A stretch of 64,000 nt of DNA from Pseudomonas fluorescens (GTDB lineage: Bacteria; Pseudomonadota; Gammaproteobacteria; Pseudomonadales; Pseudomonadaceae). Position 1 is the stretch's first letter, and each line of letters starts with the position of its first letter. Both the position numbers and the translations under genes were made by a program. Shown piece after piece: positions 43,049 through 51,715 of the stretch. The stretch spans positions 1 through 64,000 of the forward strand of contig NZ_CABVHY010000032.1 of assembly GCF_902497875.1 (NCBI RefSeq), in the 5' to 3' direction. A model generated the notes under the pieces. That model saw only the letters and a list, made by a program, of their open reading frames with translations. It was not told the origin of the DNA and ran no database searches.

Positions 43049-44647
43049 TTGCAATTCGTGTTTGAAGACTACGTGCTCGATCAAGAGCGCCGGGAACTCA
43101 CCTTGCGCGGGCAAGTCGTGGCCGTCGGGCCGCAGGTCTTCGACCTATTGCTGCAGCTCGTCAGCAACCGCGATCGCGTCGTCAGCAAGGACGACCTGCT
43201 CCAGGCGGTGTGGAGCGGCCGGATCGTCTCGGAATCGACGATCACCAGCCACATCAATGCGGTGCGCAAGGCCATCGGCGATACCGGCGAGGAACAGCGC
43301 CTGGTGCGCACGGTCGCCCGCAAGGGTTACCGCTTCGTCGGTGAGATCAAGGTCGGCGAGATCGGCGAAGCGCAACAGCCTGACCGCAAAGGCATCGACG
43401 ACCCTGCGCCCGTGGACCCGAAGCAAACGCCTCCGTCCACGCTCGTCCTGCCGGACAAACCCTCCATCACCGTCTTGCCCTTCCACAACCTGAGCGGCGA
43501 TCCGGAGCAGGAATATTTCGCCGATGGCATGGTGGAGGACATCATCGCCGCCCTGTCGCGAATCCGCTGGCTGTTCGTCATCGCGCGCAATTCGAGCTTC
43601 ACCTACAAAGGCCGGGCGGTGGACGTCAAGGGCGTCGGCCAGGAGCTCGGCGTGCGCTACGTGCTGGAAGGTAGCGTGCGCAAATCCGGGAACAAGGTAC
43701 GCATCACCGGGCAACTGATCGACGCGACGAGCGGAACGCACATCTGGGCGGAGCGCTTCGAAGGCATGCTCGACGACATCTTCGAACTGCAGGATCAAAT
43801 CGCCGAAAGCGTCGTCGGCGCCATCGCGCCGCAGCTCGAACGGGCGGAAATCGAGCGCGCCAAACGCAAACCAACAGAAAGCCTGGACGCCTACGACTAT
43901 TACCTGCGCGCAATGGCGAAACTCCACAGCGGCACCCGCGAAGCCATCGAGGAAGCGCTGCCATTGTTCTACAAGGCCATCGAACTCGATCCGGAGTTTG
44001 CATCGGCCTACGGCATGGCAGCCTGGTGCCACTTCTGGCGCAAGGTGAATGGCTGGATGACCGATCGGACTCGAGAGATCGCCGAGGGCGCGCGGCTTGC
44101 GCGTCTGGCAGTGGCGCTCGGCCGCGATGATGCGGTGGCGCTGACGCGAGGCGGACATGCACTGGCCCATCTCACCGGTGATGTCGATGGCGGCATTGCC
44201 CTGCTCGACAGGGCACGCCTGCTCAATCCCAACCTTGCTCCCGTCTGGTTCCTGGGCGGTATCCTGCGCGCGCTGCGCGGTGAAACAGACGAAGCGATTG
44301 AGCATTTGGCCCATGCCGCCCGCTTGAGTCCGCTGGATCCGGAAATGTTCAGGATGCAGGTCGGGATGGCGCTCGCGCATTTCTTCGCCGGGCACTTCGA
44401 CGCCGCTTCGGCCTGGGCGGAAAAGGCGTTGGGGAACCTGCCCAGCCTCCTGGTGCCGGTTGCCCTGGTGGCGGCCAGTCACGCGCTCAGTGGACGAATG
44501 GACAAAGCGCAGCAGGCGATGCAGCGCCTGCGCGAGCTGGATCCAGCTTTGCGCGTCTCCAAGCTGAAGGATTGGCTGCCGATCCAACAGCCCGAGGATC
44601 TCGCGCGGTTCGCCGACGGACTGCGGCTGGCCGGGTTGCCCGAATAA
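43049..44647 (+). CDS. OmpR-type winged-helix regulator with TolB-like and TPR domains
   Basis: 532 residues from TTG 43049, preferred because AGGGGATCC lies eight bases upstream and the family normally begins a few residues before FEDYVLD; a longer frame opens at 42902. The Trans_reg_C winged helix (to about residue 100: VGPQVFDLLLQLVSNRDRVV; GRIVSESTITSHINAVRKAI) is followed by a linker, a PSITVLPFHNLSGDPEQEYF domain shared with adenylate-cyclase-like TPR regulators, and TPR helices to the C-terminus. No membrane helix is seen. Divergent from the NmrA/cupin/EmrAB genes, its likely target. Confidence 0.85.
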   Translation: MQFVFEDYVLDQERRELTLRGQVVAVGPQVFDLLLQLVSNRDRVVSKDDLLQAVWSGRIVSESTITSHINAVRKAIGDTGEEQRLVRTVARKGYRFVGEIKVGEIGEAQQPDRKGIDDPAPVDPKQTPPSTLVLPDKPSITVLPFHNLSGDPEQEYFADGMVEDIIAALSRIRWLFVIARNSSFTYKGRAVDVKGVGQELGVRYVLEGSVRKSGNKVRITGQLIDATSGTHIWAERFEGMLDDIFELQDQIAESVVGAIAPQLERAEIERAKRKPTESLDAYDYYLRAMAKLHSGTREAIEEALPLFYKAIELDPEFASAYGMAAWCHFWRKVNGWMTDRTREIAEGARLARLAVALGRDDAVALTRGGHALAHLTGDVDGGIALLDRARLLNPNLAPVWFLGGILRALRGETDEAIEHLAHAARLSPLDPEMFRMQVGMALAHFFAGHFDAASAWAEKALGNLPSLLVPVALVAASHALSGRMDKAQQAMQRLRELDPALRVSKLKDWLPIQQPEDLARFADGLRLAGLPE

Positions 44648-44872
44648 CCGCGGCCCGCTTGGCCCTCGCCGATGTCTCACAGTCATTCACACGCCATCGC
44701 GACAAGAAACGCGACATGGTCGCCTGATAGTAGTCAGGCGTCATCAGGGCCTCGCACTGTCGATTTCGCAGAGTCTCGTTCGACTATCGTTAGGGAATGA
44801 ATCTGATGGGTCGCAGTGATCGCAGGCGTTCCCTGTACGAGAATTTTCACGAGGACGAACCTGAAGAAGCGT

Positions 44873-45493
44873 ATGCGCAAGCTCATCGTTGCCGCTTTCA
44901 TTAGTCTCGATAGCGTTATTCAAGCGCCCGGCGGACCTGAAGAAGATACCAGCGGCGAATTCCGCTTCGGTGGCTGGATAGTGCCCTACGCCGACGAAAT
45001 CGGCCAGGCCGTGCAGGACCTGTTCTCGCAGCCGTTCGAGTTGCTGCTGGGGCGTCGCACCTACGATATATTCGCGGCGTATTGGCCGCACGTACCGGCC
45101 GATTCACACAGCCGCGCCATCGCTGATTTGTTCAACAACGTGCCTAAGCACGTGGCCACGCATCGATCCGATACGCTTGATTGGCACAACAGTCATGCGT
45201 TGGAGGGCAACCTTGCCGACGCGATACGCGCGCTTAAGCACCAGGGCGGCGCCCACCTATTGACGCAGGGCAGCGGCGATCTGGTGCGCCAACTGCTTGC
45301 AGCCGGGTTGGTGGACGAGTTTCGACTTATGATTTTTCCCATCGTACTTGGGCGCGGCAAGCGCTTGTTCGGCGACAACGCACAAGCGTCGGCCTTCACC
45401 TTGGCGCACTCGACCAGCACGCCTGGCGGTGTGCTGATCACCCGCTACGTGCGCAGCGGCGACGTGCGCACAGGAACGTTCGAAGAACGCTGA
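44873..45493 (+). CDS. Dihydrofolate reductase-like/RibD C-terminal domain protein
   Basis: 206 residues from ATG 44873. Starts MRKLIVAAFISLDSVIQAPG and has the family segments LLLGRRTYDIFAAYWP, LLTQGSGDLVRQLLAAGLVDEFRLMIFPIVLG and GVLITRYV. These are small cytoplasmic NADPH-binding reductases of unknown substrate, not the canonical folA product. Monocistronic. Before it an in-frame-shifted 35-codon ORF (44797-44904) has only a weak ribosome site and is not annotated. Confidence 0.9.
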   Translation: MRKLIVAAFISLDSVIQAPGGPEEDTSGEFRFGGWIVPYADEIGQAVQDLFSQPFELLLGRRTYDIFAAYWPHVPADSHSRAIADLFNNVPKHVATHRSDTLDWHNSHALEGNLADAIRALKHQGGAHLLTQGSGDLVRQLLAAGLVDEFRLMIFPIVLGRGKRLFGDNAQASAFTLAHSTSTPGGVLITRYVRSGDVRTGTFEER

Positions 45494-45655
45494 TCAGAAA
45501 AAAGCCAGTGACGCCTGACAACTCGTTGAAGGCCGACGTCCCTGGCGGGTTGCGGCCTTGACTCAAACGTCAGGCCAGCTTGTTTATGGACCGATAGTAG
45601 CTTTAATAAAGTGTGGGGCTGCGAGTAACAATTGTTCCTTCCAAGGGAGAAGCAA

Positions 45656-46138
45656 ATGTACACATTAAGAGTCTTTGTGGCGTCAAGCGCACTCACACTC
45701 GCCGCACTCATGACGTCTGCCGCGTCGGGCGCTGAGCAACCTATGGCGGGCCACATATCGGTTCTACCCTCTGATCTCAAATGGTCTGATGCACCATCGG
45801 TCGCGCCTGGTGCCCAAATCGTAGTCATTGAAGGCGACCTGAAAGCCGCAGATCCGTTTACCTTTCGGCTCAAGCTTCCTGCCAACTCCAAAATAGGTGT
45901 CCATACTCACCCGGTGGTCGAACGTGTCACTGTAATTTCCGGCACTTTTCACTTGGGAATCGGCGACAAATTTGACCCCGCCAAAGCCAGGGCCTACACG
46001 CCGGGCGGTATCACGATCATGCCTGTTGGTATGCCGATGTATGTATTCACCCAGGAAGAAACCGTGGTACAGATCCATGGGACCGGCCCGTGGGGTATCA
46101 CTTTTCTCAATCCCGCGGATGACCCCAGAAAGAAGTGA
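45656..46138 (+). CDS. Exported cupin-domain protein (second)
   Basis: 160 residues; ATG 45656 with AAGGGAGA upstream. Signal peptide to about residue 25 (ASGA). Cupin motif 1 is GVHTHPVVERVTVISGTFHLG, and a Pro-rich motif 2 is GMPMYVFTQEETVVQIHGTG with two metal-ligand His at most. Its predicted metal site is therefore reduced relative to the cupin at 41537. Ligand and role are unknown. It ends at a hairpin shared with the convergent LysR gene. Confidence 0.85.
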   Translation: MYTLRVFVASSALTLAALMTSAASGAEQPMAGHISVLPSDLKWSDAPSVAPGAQIVVIEGDLKAADPFTFRLKLPANSKIGVHTHPVVERVTVISGTFHLGIGDKFDPAKARAYTPGGITIMPVGMPMYVFTQEETVVQIHGTGPWGITFLNPADDPRKK

Positions 46139-46168
46139 ACTTATCTGCCTGACTTTCCGGCCATCAGG

Positions 46169-46194
46169 CAGGCGCATGGTCGAGCATGCGCCTG
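46169..46194. terminator. Bidirectional terminator hairpin
   Basis: CAGGCGCATG and CATGCGCCTG form a 10-base perfect stem with loop GTCGAG in the 58-base gap between the convergent cupin and LysR genes. An overlapping TGCCTGA/TCAGGCA stem (46147-46170) could compete with it. Confidence 0.7.
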
Positions 46195-46196
46195 CA

Positions 46197-47138
46197 TCAC
46201 GAATTCACAGGACTACCCGGTTTGCCACCACACGGCGTCAAACCGGCTGCAAGTACCTCCAACAACGCACTGACCTTGGGAAGCGCCTGACGGCTTTTTT
46301 GCCAAACCAGATTAATCGCCAGACCATCGGTTGCCAAATGGGGGAGCACTTCAACCAATGACCCCTCTTCAAGTTGATGTTTGATCAACCACGTCGGTAA
46401 TTGCGCGATACCGCATCCCGCCAGTACCGCAATCACCAGGCCTTCGCCATCACCGACGACGAACCTTGCGGGCATGACCCTGCGCTCAGTTTCGCCTGGG
46501 CAGGCTCCTGAAAAACGCCAAGGGCCGACCGTTCCATCCCCCCAGCCGTACGCGATGCACTGGTGATGTTCCAGATCGCGATCGGTCTCAGGCGTGCCTT
46601 GCTTGCTCAAATACGCGGGCGAGGCACAGAAGATATGCCACTCACTGCCCAGGTAGCGATGCCCCAATGCGGCGGGCCAAACATCCGAACCACCGATGCG
46701 CACGACGATATCGACACCTTCCTCGATAGGGTCGATGAAACGGTCGGAAAACGAAATGTGCGGTAGCAACTGAGCGTGCTCCTGGGCAAACCGCAGTATG
46801 ACCGGAAGTGCCTGCAAGCGGCCGAAGGCACCTGGAAGGCCAATGTGAACCCTGCCACGAGGCTCGGTGTTTTCGGCATGCAAGGACAGCTCAGCCTCTT
46901 CGAGGTCAGTCAGCACGCCTGTGCAGGTGCGATGGAACGCAATCCCCGCCTCCGTCAGTGACAAGCGCCGGGTCGTTCGATCAAACAAGCGCGCCTGCAG
47001 CCTGCTCTCCAGTCGAGCGATGCTTTTACTGATCGCCGAACCCGTCAGATTCATCCGCTCGGCAGCGGCCTTGAAACTGCCGCAGTCCGCGACGCAGACA
47101 AATACATCAATGCCCTTTAATCGCTCAGAGGAAAACAT
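46197..47138 (-). CDS. LysR-family transcriptional regulator
   Basis: 313 residues; helix-turn-helix at about 18-45 (GSFKAAAERMNLTGSAISKS), effector domain to residue 300. It belongs to the CrgA/DsdC-like group whose start reads LKGIDVFVCVADCGSFKAAAE. Divergent from an MFS transporter 155 bases away, so it most likely regulates that gene. Its C-terminus abuts the terminator at 46169. Confidence 0.92.
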   Translation of the reverse strand: MFSSERLKGIDVFVCVADCGSFKAAAERMNLTGSAISKSIARLESRLQARLFDRTTRRLSLTEAGIAFHRTCTGVLTDLEEAELSLHAENTEPRGRVHIGLPGAFGRLQALPVILRFAQEHAQLLPHISFSDRFIDPIEEGVDIVVRIGGSDVWPAALGHRYLGSEWHIFCASPAYLSKQGTPETDRDLEHHQCIAYGWGDGTVGPWRFSGACPGETERRVMPARFVVGDGEGLVIAVLAGCGIAQLPTWLIKHQLEEGSLVEVLPHLATDGLAINLVWQKSRQALPKVSALLEVLAAGLTPCGGKPGSPVNS

Positions 47139-47293
47139 AGCCGCCCCGTATTCATGAATTCAGTTCCACCGACTCGATAAAAAACATCATAAATCAGAAC
47201 TGGATTCCCAAGTAAGCTTGAGTCCATCGCATCCATCAACGATATGCGACTAGCAAACTCCATAAAAATAACCCGCTGAACGATGAGGCAAGG

Positions 47294-48499
47294 ATGCTGA
47301 CAACGCTAAAAAACTATCCGACGACAGTAAATTTGCTGCTGTCAGCGTCTCTCATATTGACCTTGGCACGAGCAATCACCCTGCCCTATCTGGTCATCTA
47401 CCTTTCCGGCAGTTTCAGCTTGAGCGTCGCCGATATCGGCGTGGTCATTGGCAGCACACTGATCATCGGATCGCTATTGAGTCTTTACGGTGGCTTTCTG
47501 GTCGACAAGATGTCCAGTTACCGGCTGATTTCGAGCTTTTGCGGTGTGTTCACACTGGGGTTTCTAGGGACGTTTCTGGCTCGCGATCTTTGGCTGTTCT
47601 ACCTCTGCCTGGTGTTGATCAACCTGGCTTATGCGGTCATTGATATCGCGGTTAAATCAGGATTTGGCAGCCTGCTTCCCGCCAGTGATCGCAGCGAAGT
47701 GTTCTCGATCAAATACACGCTAACCAATGTCGGGTATGCCGTCGGCCCATTTCTTGGAGCCGGCATGGCCAAGCTGGATATCAACTTGCCATTCCTGTTG
47801 TCTGCCGGACTTGGCGCCGGGTTCTTCTTCATCTATTTCGTTTGGGGCGATAGAGACCTGACCGCCGTGGATGCGACTCAGAAACCCGCACCGTTTCTGG
47901 CCCTGGGAAAACTTCTGCTGCAGGATTATCGGTTGGTCTGTTTCACCCTTGGCGGGCTGCTCAGCGCCGTGGTCTTTGGCCAGTTCACGGCTTATCTCTC
48001 GCAGTATCTGGTGGTCACGACAACGCCTGAAGCCACCTATCAGATCATCAGTACCGTTGTGGCGACCAATGCGCTGATGGTGATCAGCTTGCAATACTCC
48101 ATTGGCAGAAAAATTTCCCACCGGCACCTGAACCTGTGGCTGGCGGCGGGACTGAGTATGTTCATGATGGGGTTGGCGGGTTTCGCCCTGTCGACCAGTG
48201 TTGTGCTCTGGGTGATATCCATGGCCATTTTCACTGTCGGCGAGATTATCGTATTCCCCGCTGAATACATGTTCATCGACAAAATCGCTCCCGACCACCT
48301 GCGAGGCATGTATTACGGCGCGCAAAACCTGTCCAACCTCGGTGCGGCACTGGGTCCGGTGCTTTGCGGAGTCGTATTGGCGACCCAGCCTGCCCATTAC
48401 ATCTTCTACATGCTCGCCCTTTTCATTGTTGCGGGTGGATCGTTTTACTTCCTGGGCGCCTCCTGTTTGAGCAAGACAACGGGTAACGAAGCGGATTGA
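47294..48499 (+). CDS. MFS transporter (12-helix)
   Basis: 401 residues, 12 predicted helices. Helix 1 is followed by the motif A-like loop YGGFLVDKMSSYRL, and the central loop carries WGDRDLTAVDATQ. Family members in this style export drugs or sugars; no substrate can be read. Divergent from a LysR gene; the transporter probably responds to that regulator. Confidence 0.88.
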   Translation: MLTTLKNYPTTVNLLLSASLILTLARAITLPYLVIYLSGSFSLSVADIGVVIGSTLIIGSLLSLYGGFLVDKMSSYRLISSFCGVFTLGFLGTFLARDLWLFYLCLVLINLAYAVIDIAVKSGFGSLLPASDRSEVFSIKYTLTNVGYAVGPFLGAGMAKLDINLPFLLSAGLGAGFFFIYFVWGDRDLTAVDATQKPAPFLALGKLLLQDYRLVCFTLGGLLSAVVFGQFTAYLSQYLVVTTTPEATYQIISTVVATNALMVISLQYSIGRKISHRHLNLWLAAGLSMFMMGLAGFALSTSVVLWVISMAIFTVGEIIVFPAEYMFIDKIAPDHLRGMYYGAQNLSNLGAALGPVLCGVVLATQPAHYIFYMLALFIVAGGSFYFLGASCLSKTTGNEAD

Positions 48500-48562
48500 G
48501 GGGCAGCCGCTGAGCAGGCTGCTAACCAGGGTTGCGATTCCCCTCGACTGTCTCTCAGCTGT

Positions 48563-48607
48563 TTGGTTTCTGGATTCAGTTCGGATAGGATGTAACCATC
48601 GTTACAT
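48563..48607 (+). promoter_or_regulatory. Promoter with overlapping palindromic operator before the ChrB-like gene
   Basis: TTGGTT (48563-48568) and TAGGAT (48586-48591) are spaced by 17 bases as -35 and -10. Overlapping the -10 end and the presumed start is the perfect inverted repeat ATGTAAC-CATC-GTTACAT (48590-48607). This resembles the ATGTAAC/GTTACAT pattern bound by PadR-like repressors. The Shine-Dalgarno AGGAG follows at 48611. Repression by steric block at the promoter is the simple reading. Confidence 0.6.
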
Positions 48608-48620
48608 TTTAGGAGTATCC

Positions 48621-49163
48621 ATGAGCGCATTAAACTGGCTACTGATCACCTACAAAGTCCCGGCAGAGCCGACCACCAAACGCATTGCCTTGTGGCGCCG
48701 CGTGAAAGCCATGGGGGCCGTGTACTTGCAAAGCGGGGTGTGCCTATTGCCCAAGACCGATGACCATGTGCGCCGACTGCAGATGATTGAAAACGATATC
48801 GCCGGCATGGGGGGTGATTGTGTGATCCTCGAGACGGTGGCGCTGGACCGTGCGCAGGAAGACAAAGTCGTCGCTCGTTTCAAAGCCGATCGGGACGACC
48901 AGTACCGCGAGTTCCTCGGCCGCTGCACGGACTTCGAAGCCGAGATCGCCAAGGAGGTGGCGATCCAGAAGTTCACCTACGCGGAGCTGGAGGAGGAAGA
49001 TACCGACCTGAAGAAATTGCAGCGCTGGTTCGAGAAGATCCGCAAGCTCGATTTCTATGGAGCGCAACTGGCCGAGGTAGCGGCGACGCGGCTGCAGGGG
49101 TGCGAGGCGCTTTTGGATGCCTATGCCAAACAGGTTTTCGAGGCTCATGATGAAAACCACTGA
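48621..49163 (+). CDS. chrB: ChrB N-terminal-like protein (chromate-resistance regulator type)
   Basis: 180 residues. SALNWLLITYKVPAEPTTKRIALWRRVKAMGAVYLQSGVCLLP is the ChrB_N pattern, a wHTH-containing region related to PaaX/PadR regulators. The C-terminal ferritin-like ChrB domain of full-length ChrB is missing, so this is a short form. It is coupled to the downstream MFS gene (17-base overlap) and preceded by a palindromic operator, so it may be an autorepressor. No ChrA chromate transporter lies in the window; the link to chromate is by family only. Confidence 0.85.
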   Translation: MSALNWLLITYKVPAEPTTKRIALWRRVKAMGAVYLQSGVCLLPKTDDHVRRLQMIENDIAGMGGDCVILETVALDRAQEDKVVARFKADRDDQYREFLGRCTDFEAEIAKEVAIQKFTYAELEEEDTDLKKLQRWFEKIRKLDFYGAQLAEVAATRLQGCEALLDAYAKQVFEAHDENH

Positions 49164-50397
49164 CAAGTCGGATGGCACTTCGAATACTGCGCCAATCGAG
49201 AAGGCGTCAACCGTCAACGTCTGGCGCACCATGCCTGGCGGCATCTGGGCGTTGGGCTTCGTCTCGATGCTGATGGACATCTCCTCAGAGATGATCCACG
49301 CACTGTTGCCGCTCTACATGGTGACAGTACTGGGCACCTCCGTTTTGATGGTGGGCCTCATCGAAGGCATCGCCGAGGCTACGGCCTCAATCACCAAGGT
49401 ATTCTCCGGGGCACTCAGTGATCGATTGGGCAAGCGCAAACTGCTCGCGGCGCTGGGCTATGGGCTGGGGGCGCTGTCCAAACCGATCTTTCCTTTGGCG
49501 GGCTCGCTGGACTGGCTGACCGGGGCGCGCTTTATCGACCGCATTGGCAAAGGTATTCGCGGCGCTCCGCGCGATGCGTTGGTGGCCGACATCACGCCGC
49601 CGGCGATACGGGGGGCGGCTTTCGGCCTGCGTCAGACTCTGGATACCGTTGGCGCATTCCTGGGACCGTTGCTGGCGATCGGGCTGATGTGGCTAACCGC
49701 GAACCACTTCCAGACGGTGTTCTGGGTGGCCGTCATCCCGGCCTTCCTTGCCGTCGCGGTGCTGCTGGTGTTCGTTCATGAGCCCAAACAAGTGGAAGGG
49801 ACGCAGCGTGTGCGTGCGCCTTTGAGCCGGCGGGAATTGGCCCGGCTGGGCGCTGGCTACTGGTGGGTGGTGGGAGTCGCTACGGTGTTCACCCTGGCGC
49901 GTTTTAGCGAAGCCTTTCTGATTCTGCGCGGTCAGGCCGTCGGGCTGTCGCCGATGTGGGCGCCCGCGGTGCTTGTCCTGATGGGGGTGGCCTACTCACT
50001 GTCAGCCTATCCCGCCGGGGCCTTGTCTGATCGTGTCAGCCGCGTCGCGGTGCTCGGCGCAGGTCTGATCGTGCTGATTGCTGCCGACCTGACGCTGGCG
50101 TTCGCGCCGGGTATTGGTGGCCTGGTCGTCGGCGTCGTTCTATGGGGGCTGCACATGGGGTTTACCCAAGGGATATTCGCCGCCCTGATCGCCGATTGCG
50201 CGCCGGCTGAACTGCGCGGGACGGCATTTGGCATGTTCAATCTGTTGACCGGGTTAGCCTTGCTGCTGGCCAGTGTGATCGCTGGAGCGTTGTGGGACAC
50301 GGTAGGTCTCCAAGGCACTTTCTTGATGGGAGCGGGCTTCGCTGTTCTGACTTTGCTGGGATTGTGGGTGATCCGGACGAGAGTCCAGGTTCGATAG
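49147..50397 (+). CDS. MFS transporter coupled to the ChrB-like gene
   Basis: 416 residues from ATG 49147, overlapping chrB by 17 bases; ATG 49150 is equally possible. 12 membrane helices. Motif A-like GALSDRLGKRKLLAALGYGL and the DRIGKGIRGAPRDALVAD segment recur in MFS proteins found beside chrB-like genes. It probably expels a toxic anion or drug sensed by the ChrB-like protein. It takes the operon place that ChrA occupies in classical chr loci. Confidence 0.87.
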   Translation: MMKTTDKSDGTSNTAPIEKASTVNVWRTMPGGIWALGFVSMLMDISSEMIHALLPLYMVTVLGTSVLMVGLIEGIAEATASITKVFSGALSDRLGKRKLLAALGYGLGALSKPIFPLAGSLDWLTGARFIDRIGKGIRGAPRDALVADITPPAIRGAAFGLRQTLDTVGAFLGPLLAIGLMWLTANHFQTVFWVAVIPAFLAVAVLLVFVHEPKQVEGTQRVRAPLSRRELARLGAGYWWVVGVATVFTLARFSEAFLILRGQAVGLSPMWAPAVLVLMGVAYSLSAYPAGALSDRVSRVAVLGAGLIVLIAADLTLAFAPGIGGLVVGVVLWGLHMGFTQGIFAALIADCAPAELRGTAFGMFNLLTGLALLLASVIAGALWDTVGLQGTFLMGAGFAVLTLLGLWVIRTRVQVR

Positions 50398-50570
50398 CAA
50401 CGAGCGATGAAATCCCGGAGCCACCGGCCATTCAAGGACCTTCAATCAATCAGCTCATTGAACATTTACGCAGGTCATTCAGACAGGACAGCAAGGCCGT
50501 CTGCTTCGGGTCCAAAAGCGGCCCCGCTGTCGGCTGTCGATGAGACCGAATCAGGGTTTCGCAGGGCAGC

Positions 50571-51023
50571 TCATTCAGCCGGTCTGGCGCGGGCCGCTCG
50601 CACCGACATGTTGAGAGCCACGGCGGCGTGAATGAGCGCCTTCAAGGCTGTTTGATCAATCCTGTCGCCCTCATGGAAATCAATGGCACGTCTGGTGTGG
50701 CCTTCGAGGCTGGAGTTGAAGAGACCTGAAGGGTCATCCAGCGAGGCGCCCTTGGCGAAGGTCATTTTCACGACATTCTTGTACGTCTCACCGGTGCAGA
50801 TGATTCCGCCGTGCGACCACACCGGCACCCCCCTCCACTTCCATTCCTCGAGCACTTCGGGGTCGGCCTGCTTGATGAGCGTTCGGACCCGAGCGAGCAT
50901 CTCGCCCCGCCAATCACTCAGCGCCTTGATTCTCGCCTCTATCAGCTCAGAGGCAGAGCCTCCTCCATCGCCTTCCTTTGAGTCGATCGTTGCCTTCTTC
51001 ATGCTGGTTGTCGCTCTCTTCAT
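50571..51023 (-). CDS. DUF1801-domain protein
   Basis: 150 residues from ATG 51023 (GGGGAGC upstream); ATG 51002 is a shorter option. A basic, Lys-rich N-terminus (MKRATTSMKKATIDSKEGDG) is followed by the DUF1801 fold: ALSDWRGEMLARVRTLIKQA, EEWKWRGVPVWSHGGIICTG, and TFAKGASLDDPSGLFN. The domain occurs in small YdhG/YjbR-like proteins of unknown function. It is convergent with the MFS gene and divergent from ohr copy 3. Confidence 0.85.
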   Translation of the reverse strand: MKRATTSMKKATIDSKEGDGGGSASELIEARIKALSDWRGEMLARVRTLIKQADPEVLEEWKWRGVPVWSHGGIICTGETYKNVVKMTFAKGASLDDPSGLFNSSLEGHTRRAIDFHEGDRIDQTALKALIHAAVALNMSVRAARARPAE

Positions 51024-51245
51024 GATGGTTCTCGCTCCCCCCGCCACTTGAGTATCGCTGACCGGTAATTTGTAACGGTCTGTATTTTTTCCGGCGATCT
51101 TACACAACGTTACACAAGCGCCGTTTCACGACACATCTGAAGTACATGTGAGTGAAAGAATCACCCGCCTCGGAATCCTGGTGTTACCCGATAACGCTAC
51201 CGACATAAATGGTAAAGAGTCCCCAACCTTAGCAGGAACCCCTCC

Positions 51246-51665
51246 ATGATCAATCACTTCGACAACGTGCTTTATACCGGCAAGACTCACACTACCGGAG
51301 GCCGCGACGGTGAGTCTCGAAGCTCGGATGGACGTTTGGACATCAAGCTTTCCCCTCCGGGCTCTTCAGGTACTGGCACGAATCCCGAACAGCTGCTGGC
51401 TGCGGGTTGGTCGGCTTGCTTCATCGGCGCGATTGGCAAGGCGGCCGCCAGGTTGGAGGTGGCTCTGCCTGCCAACCTGGCCGTCGATACCGAGGTGGAC
51501 CTGGGCAAGACCGGGAATGGCTTTTTCCTCCGCGCGCGCCTCAATGTAAGTCTTCCGGGAGTGGATCCGGCTCTCGCACGGGCACTGATAGAGGCGGCAC
51601 ACGAAACCTGCCCGTACTCCAAAGCGACCCATGGCAACATCGACGTCGAGATCAATCTGGTTTAA
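51246..51665 (+). CDS. ohr: Organic hydroperoxide resistance protein Ohr (third copy)
   Basis: 139 residues. Ohr/OsmC fold with the peroxidatic Cys in GWSACFIGA and the resolving Cys in ETCPYSKATHGN. It is more distant from the tandem pair at 22158/22721: shorter N-terminus and a Ser/Gly-rich insertion (SSGTGTNPEQ). The palindrome found before the tandem copies is absent here, so it is probably controlled differently. It is followed by a dctA pseudogene on the other strand. Confidence 0.92.
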   Translation: MINHFDNVLYTGKTHTTGGRDGESRSSDGRLDIKLSPPGSSGTGTNPEQLLAAGWSACFIGAIGKAAARLEVALPANLAVDTEVDLGKTGNGFFLRARLNVSLPGVDPALARALIEAAHETCPYSKATHGNIDVEINLV

Positions 51666-51715
51666 CAGATCGACAATCTGGCGATGACCCCTGCGATGCT
51701 CATCGCCAGAACGCT

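Noticed and set aside
43145..44686. Minus-strand open frame of about 510 codons under the TPR regulator
   Set aside because: Shadow of the winged-helix/TPR gene; rich in Gln, Arg and His with no domain.
44797..44904. 35-codon ORF before the DHFR-like gene
   Set aside because: Weak ribosome site and no recognisable peptide; overlaps the start of the next gene. Left out as unsupported, although a leader peptide is not excluded.
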